NCBI RefSeq assembly: GCF_009905375.1
Contig: NW_027420698.1
Span: forward strand, 62,001 to 126,000
DNA from: Apium graveolens
Lineage: Eukaryota > Streptophyta > Magnoliopsida > Apiales > Apiaceae
Length of the DNA: 64,000 nucleotides
Reading direction: 5' to 3'
The position numbers were made by a program, and so were the translations under genes. Position 1 is the stretch's first letter. Each line of letters opens with the position of its first letter. The notes under the pieces are model-generated. The model was not told where the DNA came from. It searched no databases and saw nothing but the letters and a program-made list of their open reading frames with translations. Shown here one piece after another: positions 1 through 11,731 of the stretch.

Positions 1-2695
1 CACTGTAATTCATAGGTTCATCAACTCCTAACATAAACAATTCATTTTCAGCTTCGACTTCTTCTGTCTCGTCATAGATTTCACTTAGTAAACGAAATTT
101 GGTTGGAACACTGCTACTACCACTAGATGAGCTGCTACTCTGTTCAGTACTGAGACTTTCAGAAAGATTACCGTCACCGTGAGAGAGAGTACTGCCACCA
201 CTCATTGACACCTGGTATGGACTATTTTCCCCATTTCCTGACACTTCCTCGCTAGTTTCAGTGTTAGTCTCACTAGCAGATCCCTCCCCACCACCAGATT
301 GACGAGTTCCCAGTACCACAAACGAGCCATGAATCTGAGAGTCTTCTCTTTGTCCTTGTTTATCCCACAACCAAGCTCGCTGTTCTTCAAAAATGACATC
401 CCGACTTACATGTATCTGTCCAGATATAGGATCGTAAAGTCGGTACGCTTTAGTTCCAGGCTCTTTACCGAGATGTACAATGAATTTACTGCGATCACTA
501 AGCTTCGTCGTATGGACGCTCGGTAACTTCATGTGAGTCACGCATCCGAACACTCTAATGTGATTTACATCCGGTTTAATTCCTTTCCAAGCTTCATAAG
601 GTGTTTTGTCGGATAATGCTCTAGTAGGCAGTTTATTTAACAAATAAATGGAGTGGCGTACAGCTTCTCCCCAGAACAAGGCAGGCATGTGCATCTCTTT
701 TAACAGACTCCGAGCCATTGCAACCACAGTTCGATTTCGTCGCTCTACGACCCCATTTTGTTGCGGGGTGTAGGGTGCTGTGAAATGTCGACTTATACCA
801 GCACTTTCACAATAGACTGTAAACTCATTAGAAGTAAATTTTCCCCCTCTATCTGTTCGAAATACTTTAATCTCCTTGCCTGAGTCTTTCTCAACCTTAA
901 CTCTGAACCTTTGGAAAGCTTCCAACGCCTCGCTTTTGTTTTTCAGTAGGAAAACCCACATCATACGACTAAAATCGTCAACAAGTAAAAAGAAATATTG
1001 GTTACCTGCTGTTGTCCTTGGTGTTATGGGTCCACAAAGATCCCCATGAATTAATTCCAGAGGCTGTTTGGCTTGAAACTCCGTCTGGAGAGGAAAAGGT
1101 TGTCTGGCTTGTTTTGACAGTAAGCACCCATCACAAACTTCCTTTGGTAAGACAAACTCAGGAAGGCCATATACCATTTTACTAGTTGACATCATCTTCA
1201 TGGCTCCAAAATTAACATGGCCGAGTCGTGCGTGCCACAACCATGTTGACTCCTCTGTTGTTGTCAACAAACAGATAGGCCTGACTGTCTCGAGAATAAT
1301 TTTATATAGTCTATTTGATGAGCGCTGCACTTTCATAATTAATCTGTCACGTTCATCATATATCCATAAAAACGTACCTTTAAAAACAACCTTTTTCCCG
1401 TTCTCTGACAACTGACCAAGTGATATGATGGAGTTACACAGGCTTGGTATATAATAGACGTCGTGAAAGATGAGCTCCTCTCCATTTTTGCATTTGAATC
1501 CAACTGACCCCCTTCCTTGTATTTCAACAGTGGACCCGTCGCCAAATCTCACCTGACCCATTACTCCTTCATCCAGACTCTTAAATTTTGATCTATATCC
1601 CGTCATATGATTAGAGGCTCCGTTGTCTATATACCACATATTAGATTCTCCCAATTTCTCAGCAGTTGCGCTCAGCCTTGGTCGTACAGTTTGTTCATTA
1701 AGCATCAATTCTTTCTTTGTTTCTTTCATGTGTTCAACCATCAACAAGGCTGGCTCATCGTCATCATGAATGCGTGTCAGATTCACTTCCGTTTTCTGAT
1801 CCTTGTCTTTACCTCGACGAGGCTTACGACACTCCGCCGCATAATGTCCGTATAGATGGCAGTTAAAGCACTTAACCTTACTTCTGTCACCTCTGATCGT
1901 TCGTCCTGCCTCACCCCTATAATTACTAATGTTTCCTTGGTACCTAGACCCAGATTGCGTATCTGCCTTGTTTGATCTCTTCAACCATTCCTCTCTTGTG
2001 AGCAATAGTTTGCCCTCATTATTTTCACGTACTCTCCATTCCTCTTCAGTCAAGAGGAGTTGCGACCCATTGCTTTCATTCTTCCCACGAAGTCGTTCTT
2101 CGTGTGCTTTCAGCGAGCCAACCGCTTCTTCAATGGTCATCGTCTCCAGGTTACCGAACTGCTCTATAGTCGAAGTGATCTGCAAGAACTTCTCAGGAAC
2201 CGCACGGAGTAGCTTCTTGACCACATAAGCCTCGTCTACAGATTCCCCCAAGGCTCATATATTGGTCACAATACCATTGAGTTTCACACAGAAGTCATCT
2301 ATCAGCTCCGTGTCCTTCATGTTTAAGAACTCAAATTCAGTTTTTAATGTTTGGATTCGTGCCTTTTTAACTCGATCAGCTCCCTGGCATATAGTTTTCA
2401 CAGCCTGCCATCCTTCCTTTGATGTCTTCTTGTCAGCAATCGACAACAAGATTTCTTCTGGAATTCCATGGTAAATTGTTGCTAGAGCCCTTTTATCCAT
2501 CTTTTCATCAACCTTTTCCTTCTCATTCTTTGGCTCAACCGCCTCCCAGATGCCATGCGCCTCCATATAAACTTTCATTTTAAGAGACCATGCAGTGTAA
2601 TTGGTTTTCATTAACATTGGGTAGTTTAATCCAACTGAACCGTCTTTGCCTTTTATTGTCTCCATGTCTGTTGATTTGGGCATGTATTTTGGCAT
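1..2695 (-). pseudogene. Copia gag-pol polyprotein (gag, PR, IN), one nonsense codon, continues off window
   Basis: The minus-strand reading frame begins MPKYMPKSTDMETIKG and contains a UBN2-type gag, then a zinc knuckle CFNCHLYGHYAAEC (about 1868-1829), a protease motif of the DNGASNHMTG type (about 1625), a WHARLGHVNFG pre-integrase block (about 1237-1205) and integrase ending with PQQNGVVERRNR (about 768-733). One in-frame TGA lies at 2257-2255 within gag, where the related remnant at 33355-33813 has Arg (CGA), so this is a single CGA to TGA change. Codons remain in the same frame at every checked point from 2255 down to position 2, where the frame reads toward the reverse-transcriptase start (PMNYS). 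No other break was seen. The polyprotein is therefore nearly intact but not translatable as one protein without readthrough. Confidence 0.88.
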
Positions 2696-2708
2696 ACAAA
2701 CGAACAAA

Positions 2709-2720
2709 GCTCTGATACCA
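2709..2720 (-). other. Primer-binding site (tRNA-iMet type)
   Basis: Minus strand reads TGGTATCAGAGC, the standard plant Copia primer-binding sequence complementary to initiator Met-tRNA. It lies two bases from the LTR end. Confidence 0.9.
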
Positions 2721-2722
2721 GA

Positions 2723-3001
2723 TGATAGATATGAACCAGATATACACACACATATAATAGAGAGAACAACGAAAAATGCAAGTTGCTGATATTACTTCTT
2801 AAAGATAAAATAGTACAATAAGGAAACTAAATAACGAAATACAACATTCTCTAAAAACACTCCTGCAAACTCTCCATGAGTCCTACACATACGCAACTCT
2901 CTTGTAAAACTGAAACAAACTATGACTTATTCTTGCTGCTACAAACCAGGACAACAGCTATTTTATTTAAAACATACTAAACTTAGATTATAAACCCAAC
3001 A
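2723..3001 (-). repeat. 5' LTR of the left-edge Copia element
   Basis: 279 bp with TG...CA ends on the minus strand (TGTTGGGTTTATAATC at the start, CA at 2724-2723), lying two bases from the primer-binding site. The outer boundary is supported by the abrupt change to ABCC-like sequence that matches 42262 onward. The 3' partner LTR lies outside the window. Confidence 0.8.
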
Positions 3002-3212
3002 TTTTTCGAGCCTCGTAGCAGACTGTAGATGTTCAGAGCGCTGAACCACCGGATGAAACAGTAGGAACGAAAGGACAGCTTGTTAATGAAGAAGAAAGGG
3101 AGAAAGGGAGAGTCGGTTTCTTAGTCTACTGGAAATATGTGATAACAGCATATCGGGCTGCACTCATACCCGTTATTCTGTTGTCACAAGTTTTTTTTCA
3201 AGTACTTCAGAT
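3002..3212 (+). pseudogene. ABCC (MRP-type) transporter exon fragment, copy A
   Basis: The plus strand carries conceptual pieces such as EEERE(K)GRVGFLVYW(K)YV in the region preceding the second transmembrane domain of plant ABCC transporters, with stops and frame breaks. The Copia LTR at 2723-3001 interrupts it on the left. The near-identical region at 42262-42480 lies in its natural order within copy B, supporting the assignment. It is a non-functional captured fragment. Confidence 0.7.
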
Positions 3213-4235
3213 TGGAAGTAATGTTCTAAAGGTTATTGATGTATTGAAAAGGTATTTTGTTTTATTAAAATTGGTGTTGTTGACATAATTTATGTATACA
3301 TATTGTATTTAGAGGGTATTCTAGAATATATTGAAATGTGACATAAAAGTGTTGGTGGGTTAATTTGAGATTTGTTAGTGAGTAGCAAATAGCGGAAAAT
3401 CATATTAGTTTTAGGATAAATTAATTGCATTATTCGAAAGTAGAGTAAAATTTAATTGCAAAGTGAATCAAAGATTTGGTATCGAAAAGGATAGATATTA
3501 TTTAATAAATCTATTTTATAAGCACAAATATAAATTGATAAATAAATATGAAGTGAAATGTTTGTTCAATTTATGTCATAATTTTTCAAAGTGTAATTAT
3601 TGATCTAGTAGTCAATATTTATGAATTATTAAACTATTAAATAAAAATAGTATAAGAATTTGTGGTTTAATTATTTTATACTGAAACATTTTGTGTGGAT
3701 TATTATTTTTAGAATTTCTCCACGCGAGAAGTATTTAAGTAGGAAGAGGTAAGATTTCTTGAGCAGTGAGCTAATAAACTGAAATATTGCAAGTTTTATC
3801 TCCTCCCTTTCCTAATTTTGATGTTGGTAATTGTTGTGCCTCTTTTAAATTAAAATTTACAAGTTTATTATTTGAGCTTTATTCGCGATTATATATAACA
3901 CGAAACATTTTCCCTCGTTCGAGACACCCGGTTAAAATGCCTTATTTATATTGACCAAATAAATTTATTTTCTTACGTGACTATCCTATTGTTCAGGACA
4001 ATTTTTTTATTTCCTATTGATGGACATAAATTTCTATGTTCATCAAATTTATTTCAAAGTCTTGAATCGATTTATTTTCGGGGTCAATTTTTTAATTTCT
4101 ATCAAGTTTTAAAATAATAATTTATCAATTCGTTAACCCTTCCAAAAATCAACTCATGAATCATAAATCGATTACTTATTCTACCTTTATTTTTTCAGAT
4201 ATATATATACTGGTCAACATGGGGTTTGACCTCCG

Positions 4236-4239
<4 letters not shown>

Positions 4240-4292
<53 letters not shown>
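4240..4292. repeat. (AT)n microsatellite, copy A
   Basis: About 50 bp of pure AT dinucleotides adjoining the MITE end at 4298. The same array is present in copy B at 40536-40592. Any ORF running through it (Tyr-Ile repeats) is an artefact. Confidence 0.95.
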
Positions 4293-4295
<3 letters not shown>

Positions 4296-4297
4296 TA

Positions 4298-4572
4298 AAG
4301 TTCTATGGAGTCCACCGTTTAATTGGAGTCCTCTGAGTCCGTCTATATTTTACAAATAAAATATTTTTTAAAACATTTTATATTGAAAAACATGTTTCAC
4401 AAATATCATTATTTCAATAAAATTATACAAATCTCATACATTTACAAGTACAATATATTTGTTCTGCAACATGACCATTTATGTTTTACAAACTAAACGT
4501 ATTTTGTTAAATAATATATTTTGTAATATTATACTTGTAAAATGTATACAATGTGCAAGATTTTCAAACAAT
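4298..4572 (+). mobile_element. MITE remnant, left part, cut by a CACTA end
   Basis: Starts AAGTTCTATGGAGTCCACC, like the 5' terminus of the complete MITE at 63458-63859 (AAGTTCTATGGAGACCAC), and shares internal motifs (TTCTGCAACA, CAAGATTTT). The right half is missing because the CACTA-type terminus at 4573 begins inside it. The same truncated copy is at 40598-40872. Confidence 0.7.
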
Positions 4573-5520
4573 CACTACTAGAAATAGTGCCTACAACATC
4601 ACCCCTTTAACATCGGTTAGAAATGTCAACGATGTTAAAAGCAGTTTTAACATCGGTTCCTTTAAAACCGATGTTAAAGGTGTTGTAAGACATCAGTATC
4701 GAAACCAACCGATGTCTATAATCATTTTTTTTAAATAAAATAAAAAACGCCTGCTTCATTCTTTCCCCTTAAATACACCAAAAAATTCCCCGTTAACCAA
4801 ATTTTTTATTTTCAGTTTCCCCCCATTAACCAAAACTGTTTCCCCCCTCTCTCTCTCAGCTCTCTCATTCTCTCATCTCTCTCTCATTCTCTCTTCTCTC
4901 TTCTCTCACACTGTCTTGTCTCTCTTCTCTCTTCTCTTTCATTTCTCACTATCTCTCTTCTCACTCACTCTCTTTAACCTAAAACCCCTAAAATTTATGT
5001 GAATTGATAAACTCGATTAATTCATAAATCGAGGTTGATTGGTGCTGAAGAGCCTTGAAGGAAGTCTGGACCACTCGATTAGTGTGTGAAAAGTATGTTT
5101 TTTAGAATTTAATTTTAAATTTTATGTTTTGATTTTAATCGAGTTTGTTTTTTCTATTATATGTTTTTTTGAGTTTGATTTTAGGTCTCTGGAGGTGGGT
5201 TTGGTTAACTTGACGTGGGTTTGCTCCATTAGGTAAGATTTCACACGCATTTGTATGTTTTTTTACTTTAATAAATGCATGTATTCCTCTTTGTTCTTAT
5301 TTAATTTTAATAGACGCATGTGTATGTATCCTGTTTAGTTTATGTTGAGTATGTTCTTGTTCTTGTTATGTTTAGTTTATGTTGTTTATGTTGTGTTCCT
5401 CACTGTATGTTTTTGTTCTTGTTTATGTTCTTGTTTATGTTCTTGTTTAGTTTAGGTATGGAATTGTATATGTGTAAACATGTGTAGTTGTAATAATTAA
5501 TTTATATGTTTAATTATGTG
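4573..5520 (+). mobile_element. CACTA-type 5' terminus with subterminal repeats, copy A
   Basis: Begins CACTACTAGAAATAGTGCC and is followed by subterminal repeats of ACATCGGTT and its complement AACCGATGT (about 4610-4725). From about 4750 there is a CT-rich leader with CTCTCT runs (4850-4975), then T-rich non-coding DNA with repeated GTTCTTGTTTATG units (5345-5455) before the captured ABCC exons. No transposase is present. The same terminus occurs in copy B at 40873. It looks like the left end of a non-autonomous gene-carrying element whose true right end is not recognised. Confidence 0.7.
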
Positions 5521-5934
5521 TGTTACAAGCATTCGTATTACAACATTGACGAGGACGATATGTATTATATTTTACTGTTATATATCTGATTTGGCATACA
5601 TCATTTGACAAATTTTGTGTGACAAGAGTTCTTACTGGGTCTTCTGGAGTCAAAGATAGTGATTTATGTAACTCATCAAGTTGAGTTTCTACCTGTTGTA
5701 TACCTCATCCCGGTTAGCTAGACTTCTTCTTTGTCTCCTTCATCATTATATGTGATGATATATTTTGAGATAATTCCATCTTTTTAGGTTATGAAAGATG
5801 GCCGGATCACATAATTCGGAAAATATGGCAAATTAATTGATTCAGGGAATGACTTTATTGAACTTGTGGGTGCACATAACACAGCTTTATGTGTACTCAT
5901 CTGTTTAGACGCTGGGCCAGCTTCTAAACAAATT
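5521..5934 (+). pseudogene. ABCC (MRP-type) transporter fragment, copy A
   Basis: An exon around 5630-5715 encodes a degenerate form of the end of nucleotide-binding domain 1 (SKTVIYVTHQVEFLP in copy B), followed after a short intron by MKDGRIT...GNDFIELVGAH from 5791. This is the region just after the Walker B and switch-His segment of plant ABCC transporters. Stops are present and the fragment ends abruptly at 5934, where it is fused to SINAT-derived sequence. Its counterpart is 41930-42290 in copy B. It is a captured fragment, not a gene. Confidence 0.8.
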
Positions 5935-6031
5935 ATCTTCAAGTGAAAGTGTAAGGTTACGAGTTTCCTTGTACGAATCAGTTGGCATCTTGATGTAAAA
6001 TAGACCTACAATCAATGTTATGAGATGATTA
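5935..6031 (-). pseudogene. SINAT E3 ligase fragment, 3' end, copy A (split by CACTA)
   Basis: Minus strand encodes a degenerate TRAF-like region (K.TDSYKETRNLTLSLEDN) equivalent to copy B 44530-44640. The fragment resumes at 22517 after the CACTA insertion. The junction with the ABCC fragment at 5934/5935 is a deletion or capture joint: in copy B these two pieces are 2.3 kb apart. Confidence 0.6.
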
Positions 6032-6395
6032 CACTACAAGAATAATGTCAATAGACATCACACATTAGACATCGGTTAACTTTGCCACTGATGTTAAAAC
6101 AAGTATTGACATCACCCCGTGTTTTTGTGATGTCTTTGTTCTTTATAGACATCGGTTATAATTAAACCGATGTCTAAAATTCACCAAAAAAAATAAAATT
6201 CGCGCCCACCTTTTCTTTCCCCCGTTAGTGAAATTTTCATTCAGATTTTAGTTCTACATTCCCCCCAATCCCAAAATTCTCCCCCCTTCTACATTCCCCC
6301 AATCCCAAAATTCTCACCCTCTCCCATCTCTCTCTCCCATCCCTCTCTCTCCCCTTCTCTCTCTCATGAATTTGAATAGATATATAGGTGGTGAA
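6032..6395. repeat. Left terminal and subterminal region of outer CACTA; CT-rich leader
   Basis: Terminal repeat at 6032, then at least four copies of an ACATCGGTT-like motif in both orientations (6057-6180). 6200-6370 is C- and CT-rich and resembles a captured 5' untranslated region directly ahead of the ATG at 6396. Confidence 0.75.
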
Positions 6396-7021
6396 ATGGC
6401 GCTGGTTTCATCGAATTCAAAATATTCATCTTCACTTCCTTCTGGATCCAGAAAATCCAATTACTACCGCAAACAGAAATCTCTTGGTCTCTTATGCTCA
6501 AAGTAATCTCTCTCCCACCTCCCTTTTTATACACAACATCCTTAATTTAATTCTATATGCATATGTTTTTTTTTTAAATTTTATTATAGTTTCTTGATGA
6601 TGTTGTTGCCCGTCTAGGTATTCTTCCTGATACCCCCTTTCTTTATTTTATTTCTCGATTTAATTTTTGTTAAATTAATTTAGAATAATTTTTTTGATTT
6701 TTTACTTTAATTGGAGAGGTCTTGTGTGTTGAATTGTGTAATTCTTGTTTATATGTGAATTGTAATGAATATCGTGTTGATTTTTTTTTGTAATTGGTTT
6801 AATTTTAGGTGTTGAGAAGCGAAGGTCTATGGTATTATTAATGTTCTTGAAAGCATTGGTGTAAGATATATAGTTCCTCGCCTTTTCTTCCATTTATATT
6901 ATTTGGTTTAGGGGAATTTTCTGATTTTGATATTGATATGCAGCTTCTTACCAAGAAGACCAAAAATCGTTATTCATGGAAATGGTTTGGAATCATTCCA
7001 AAAACTCTACAGCTGCTTAAG
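6396..7021 (+). pseudogene. Captured E2F-like (DEL/E2Fe type) transcription factor fragment
   Basis: Exon 1 (6396 to about 6502) reads MALVSSNSKY...NYYRKQKSLGLLCSK, ending in the start of the atypical E2F DNA-binding domain. Further pieces follow in order: LDDVVARLGIL (about 6594-6626), GVEKRR.YGIINVLESIGV (6808-6863, with one base missing after the RR codons) and LTKKTKNRYSWKWFGIIP (6942-7018). Each is separated by intron-like DNA. This is the first winged-helix domain of the DEL family (E2F-like repressors that bind DNA without a DP partner). The frameshift, the loss of the rest of the protein and the position inside CACTA termini make it a captured fragment. Confidence 0.8.
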
Positions 7022-7128
7022 GTGTTTACTTTATCCAACTTGTGCTTTTATAAAGAACTTGATTATTGAACTTGGTCGAATATCCTTTGATTGTATACTT
7101 ATATGTAATAACGCGGTTTGTATTTTAG

Positions 7129-7516
7129 GCGGATGAAGTCTCCAACCCAACCAAAGAGCAACTGGTTGATGTAGTTCAGAGGCATTTCATGATGATGGTA
7201 ATTTATACATTTTCTGTAATAATCTTTTTAAATTGCAAACTTGTTAACTGTCATTATATAAATAATATAAATATTGTCCCAAAACTCTCCTCATGTTTAA
7301 GAGTGTTGAGATTTAGACCAGTCATAAAATTGTTCCGGCAACTGATATATAGTGTATGCTTGATTTTTCTAACCAAATAATAACTTGTTAGTTACTGCTA
7401 CTCTTAGTATATTAGTTTTGGCTTTCTGCCTTTTAAAGTTCTAGTAATATACTACATATATGTATTGACTTTAAACAATTTATATGTTGTTGGTGAAGCA
7501 ATAGGACGAGTTGCAA
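7129..7516 (+). pseudogene. Captured SAP30-like histone-deacetylase subunit fragment, 5' side
   Basis: An exon at 7129-7192 encodes ADEVSNPTKEQLVDVVQRHFMM. After an intron a second exon begins near 7499 with Q, a stop (TAG at 7502-7504) and DELQ, then stops at the insertion of the inner CACTA at 7517. The exon resumes at 19457-19501 with (Q)VIPGFVHSAKRLKM. The order matches the plant SAP30-like family (Sin3-HDAC complex subunits with a conserved NP.KEQL...HF...DELQVI.GF..AAKRLK block). The stop replaces an expected Met codon. Confidence 0.75.
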
Positions 7517-8342
7517 CACTACACCAGAAACTGAATCAGACAACACCTATTACACAATGGTGGCCAATAAAACTGTTGTCTCAAAAAATCAGACAACGAT
7601 TAATTGGTAGTTGACCAAAAAGCCTTGTATCATTCTGTTTCACACAATGGTGATTTAACTTATTCGAAATTGTTGTCTAAATGGTGCCTCTGTGCTCCAA
7701 TGAGACAATGGTTGTATTTATCCTCATTGTGTGACATCTATTGGTACAAGTGTTGTTTAGGTCACAATAAACCGGTGTGCTTTCTATGGTTTTACACAAT
7801 GGGTTTTAAGGACTGTTGTGCAACTTAGACAACGGTTTTCCGGTACCAATGTGTTATTTATTTGAGACAATAGTGCAGAAAAACCAATGTTAGAAACAAA
7901 GCATAACAGACAATAGTTTATCACCCCTGTTGAGTAAAAGAGTTTCAGACAATGATGTCTTACTCGTTGTCTGAATCACCTGCATTAGAAAATATGTTAC
8001 AACAACTTTTATGAAAAACCGTTGTCTAATTTTCAGAGGGTTTTAAAAAAATTTCCTAAAACATAAATCTTTAGACAAAAAGCAAACCAAATGCTTTAAG
8101 AACATTGTCAAATAAATGCTTCCAACAAGTTGTCAAACCAGATGTACAAAAAACTTCTCAACCTAACTGAAAGGTACAAATTACATATAACAATTCTTGG
8201 ATAAAAATCAAACCAAATCCTTCAGGAACAATGCCAAAACAAATCTTACAATAAACTGTCCAACCAAATTTGATTTAGTACAAATTATAAGCAAAGGGGA
8301 TAACATAGGCACTTATAGGCAACATCTGATCAGTTGATATAA
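7517..8342. repeat. Left subterminal repeat array of inner CACTA
   Basis: Many degenerate copies of a motif near AGACAATGGTTTT / GACAACGG in both orientations, the expected binding sites for the element's own subterminal-binding protein. 8060-8342 is the 3' flank of the TNP2-like gene and has no other feature. Confidence 0.8.
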
Positions 8343-11300
8343 TTATGGAAGTTGAATCATCTCTTCTTCCTCCTGTATGTAACTGCTATCTTCTTCCTCG
8401 ACTTCATCAACAGTTGGGAACATGGTGACATCTACCTCATTTTCAAGTTCAATTTCTACGAATCCCTCATTTTCATCGTCACTTTGATCATCGAACTTGT
8501 TTGGTAATTTTAATACAACTGACCAGAATTTTTCAAGAGGGTCGTCAATGTAACAAACTTGCTTGACATGTTTACCTAACACAAAAGGGTCATTCTGAAA
8601 ACCTAACTTGTGTAAATTAACAACTGTATATCCTAAATCATCTATCTTAACCCCTTTGTTCATATCTACCCAATTACACCGAAAGATAGGGACTCAAAAA
8701 TGGTTATAGTCCAACTCCCAAATACTTGTGATTACTCCATAAAATATATGTGAAATATGCTTAATGTTCTTATCCTTATCCTGCAGGAGCATTGTATCAG
8801 CATGAACACAAACACCGCTGCATTGAACTTGTCGCGTATCATCACGATCTTTTGTGCTGTAGGTAACACCATTGACTTTGTAGCCACTGAATGTAGGGAC
8901 ATACTTGTTAGGCCCTTCTGCAAGCCACATTACCTCCTTAGATACCATACTTTTCACATCAAGCAATTCTAACGAAATATGTCCAAAAAATAAAATACTA
9001 AAGCAATTAGACATTTACTTGATTTCTTTAAATTAGAAAAAAATTATTGTCTAGCTATTACCTTCTTTTGAAACCAATTAGGGAATGTTTCATTTTGCTT
9101 GTTCATAAGCCATTCTTCATCATTTTCATGTAATGGATATCTTGCCACCAAGAAGGCCATATGTTCACTGTGAGTAAATCAATTTCAGCTTTTGTCGAAA
9201 AAATTCATAAAATCATGGAACAAAAAATAGATGTATTTATTACTGAAAAATCAGAAATCTAAATAAAGAAACTTACTTGAAATATGGGGTCAATTCATTA
9301 CTGTTTTGAAGAAGACACAGATGTGCTTGGTGCAAATCCTTGATGCTCGGCTTTATCATTGTTGCACCAGATAAGGGTCTGTATTTCTCCTTGTTCTTAT
9401 CCCTTCCCGGTAACCCAACTGTTGGTTCTTCAAAATTAACTAAACACTCAACCGCCTCTTCTGTAATATAGGCCTCAGCGATGCAACCTTCCGGATGAGC
9501 CCTGTTTCGAACATATCCCTTGAACGTCTTCATATATATCTCGAAATGATACATCCAACGTAGGAAGATAGGACCACAAAGCTCAACTTCTCTTACAAGA
9601 TGAACTGAGAGATGGATCATTACATCAAACAAGGAAGGGGGGAAGTGCTTTTCTAGCTGGCATAAGGTCTCCACCAATTGAGACTGCATTTTTTCTAATT
9701 TATCGACCTCAATGACTTTACTACAAATTGCCTTGAAAAAAAGGCAAAACCTGATAATAGTGCACCTGACCTGTTTTTGAAGTACTGACCGATGTGCGAT
9801 GGGGAGCAAGTGATGCACCATTATGTGACAGTCGTGAGATTTCATTCCAACAAGTCGCAGAGTGTCCATTGATACTATACCCTTAAGGTTCGAACAAAAA
9901 CCATCAGGTAACTTCATGCCAATCAAGGACGAGCAGACAATCTTTTTTCTTTATGCAATAAGTTCCAAGATGCCATCGATAACTTCTCTTTTTTTACAGA
10001 ATTTTTTGGACTTAGCTCCATTCTTATTCCCATTTCAGCCATATCAATACGAACAAATTCTCTATCTTTTGTCTTCCCGGGAATATTTAGCAATGTACCA
10101 GTTAAAGCCTCGCATATATTTTTTTCTATATGCATCACATCGAGGGTATGGCGAACTGGAAAAAACTTCCAGTACTCAAGCTGAAAAAATATAGACATCT
10201 TTTTTCAAATTGGTCGAGGTTCCCCTTTTTTCCACCGAGGTTGGTTTTGTGTCTTACCATAAACATGGTCCGCTAGTGGTAGTACCCTTTCTAACACCTC
10301 CTCTCCAGTTAAAGGAATAGGTTCTGATAACTTCTCCATGGTGTTATCAAAGGCTGATTTTTGCCTTCGATATGGATGGTTTCTGGGCAGCCATCTACGA
10401 CGTCTCATAACCACCGTCTTTTTGTAAGTAGCCAACCTGGTAGCTTTTGTTTTATCAACATAAACTACACAAGCATTATATCCTTTAATGATGTTACCCG
10501 ACAAGTTTCCTAAGGCTGGATAATCACTAATTGTCCATAATAAAATTCCTCTTAGTATGAAAGACTCTTTCTTAAATGCATCATAAACTTGTTTCCCATG
10601 CCACAATTTCTGTAAATCTTCTATAAGTGGTTGAAGGTATACATCAATATCATTTCCAGGCTGATTTGGTCCGGATATCAATAGACTTAGCATAATGTAC
10701 TTTCTCTTCATACAAAGCCAATGTGGGAGGTTGTAAATTGAAAGCAACATAGGCCATGTTGAGTGATCACTTCCTGGTCCATGGAAAGGATTAAATCCAT
10801 CGGAGGATAAAGCTAACCGAAGGTTCCTAGCCTCTGCAGCAAACTCAGGCCACCTTTGATCGACATCCTTCCATATCTTTGAGTCATCCGGATGTCTAAT
10901 TTTACCATCATTTTGTCGCTCGGTTTTATGCCAAGTCATGTCCTTTGCAATCTGAGCTTTATTGAACAAATTTATCAATCTCGGTATCAATGGAAAGTAC
11001 CATAGAACCTTAGCAGGGATCCCTTCCAATTCTTCTCCTTTCTTGTTTAACTTCCATCTAGATGCCCCACATATTCGGCAAATCGTCTCATCTTCATCCC
11101 TCTCACCGCGGTATAAGAGACAATCATTCGAACACACATGTATTTTTTCATAATCCATGCCTAAAGTACATAAAGTTTTCTTGGCTTCACCAAAAGATGA
11201 AGGCATACTGTTGCCTTCCAGAAGCATTGATGCAAGCAAAAGAAGGACATCGGAAAAGCATTTATCAGAAATACCATGTTTTGCTTTTAAATTATACAAC

Positions 11301-11731
11301 TTGACTAAAGCTCTCATTTTTGTAAAACTCTCGCATCCAGGATAAAGTGGTTCATTTTCACCTTGAACATGATTCATAAAATCAGAAGAATCTAACAAAA
11401 TATCCTCATCATCGACAATATCCTGCCCCATTCTCATGTTTGTAAGATCAACGGATGATTCTGAAGTTTCCTGTTCAGAAACTACATGACTCTGTACATA
11501 ATTTGACTCTCCATGCCATATCCAACACGTATAGGTTTGATCAATACCATATTGATAAAGATGATCCTTAACAGTCTGAGCATTCCAAGATTTACTATGA
11601 GCGCATCTTAAGCATGGACAACTAATTTTATTTTCTTTAAACCCATTCAGAAATGCAAAATTTAACAATTCATCCACTCCAAGTTTAAATTCTTGTGTTC
11701 TTCTATCTGCTTTCAACCAAGATCTATCCAT
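8343..11731 (-). pseudogene. TNP2-like CACTA transposase, broken
   Basis: Minus strand, starting MDRSWLKADRRTQEF at 11731. Domains in order: transposase-associated zinc domain (CPCLRC near residue 38), Transposase_21/TNP2 core (residues about 180-508, with SSDGFNPFHG and VRHTLDVMHIEKN, the latter after the first break), DUF4218 (9926-9273, with HFPPSLFDVMIHL and PIFLRWMYHFE), then after introns DUF4216 (9014-8343, with WLAEGPNKYV and VCYIDDPLEKFW). Breaks: TGA at 10207-10205 where Trp is expected (TGG to TGA), a frameshift in an A-rich run near 9940-9955, and TGA at 8696-8694. A short exon piece, HMAFLVARYPLHENDEEW, lies at about 9170-9110. The protein would catalyse cut-and-paste transposition; this copy cannot encode a full one. 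Confidence 0.88.

Larger units (their letters stand above)
1..3001 (-). mobile_element. Ty1/copia LTR retrotransposon, 5' portion, cut by window edge
   Basis: Read on the minus strand the order is 5' LTR (3001-2723), tRNA-iMet primer-binding site, gag, CCHC knuckle, protease, GAG-pre-integrase, integrase, and the linker leading to reverse transcriptase, where the window ends. The LTR has TG...CA termini. Downstream of the LTR the flank (from 3002) is recognisable ABCC-transporter sequence also present at 42262-42480, so the element inserted into that fragment. The reverse transcriptase, RNase H and 3' LTR must lie left of the window, so TSD and LTR identity cannot be judged. Confidence 0.93.
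3002..6031 (+). repeat. Duplicated segment, copy A (left part), rearranged relative to copy B
   Basis: 3002-3212 matches 42262-42480, 3213-5934 matches about 39452-42232, and 5935-6031 matches about 44535-44645, all in the same orientation and with few differences. The copy continues after the CACTA insertion at 22517-23613 (matching about 44645-45655). In copy B the same blocks are in a different order and separated by other DNA, so copy A is a shuffled, deleted version. Copy B has about 75 extra bases near 39778-39855 that are absent at about 3545. 3216-4240 contains no recognisable gene. Confidence 0.85.

Noticed and set aside
4156..4359. ORF with a Tyr-Ile repeat
   Set aside because: It is produced by the (AT)n microsatellite and crosses a MITE end.
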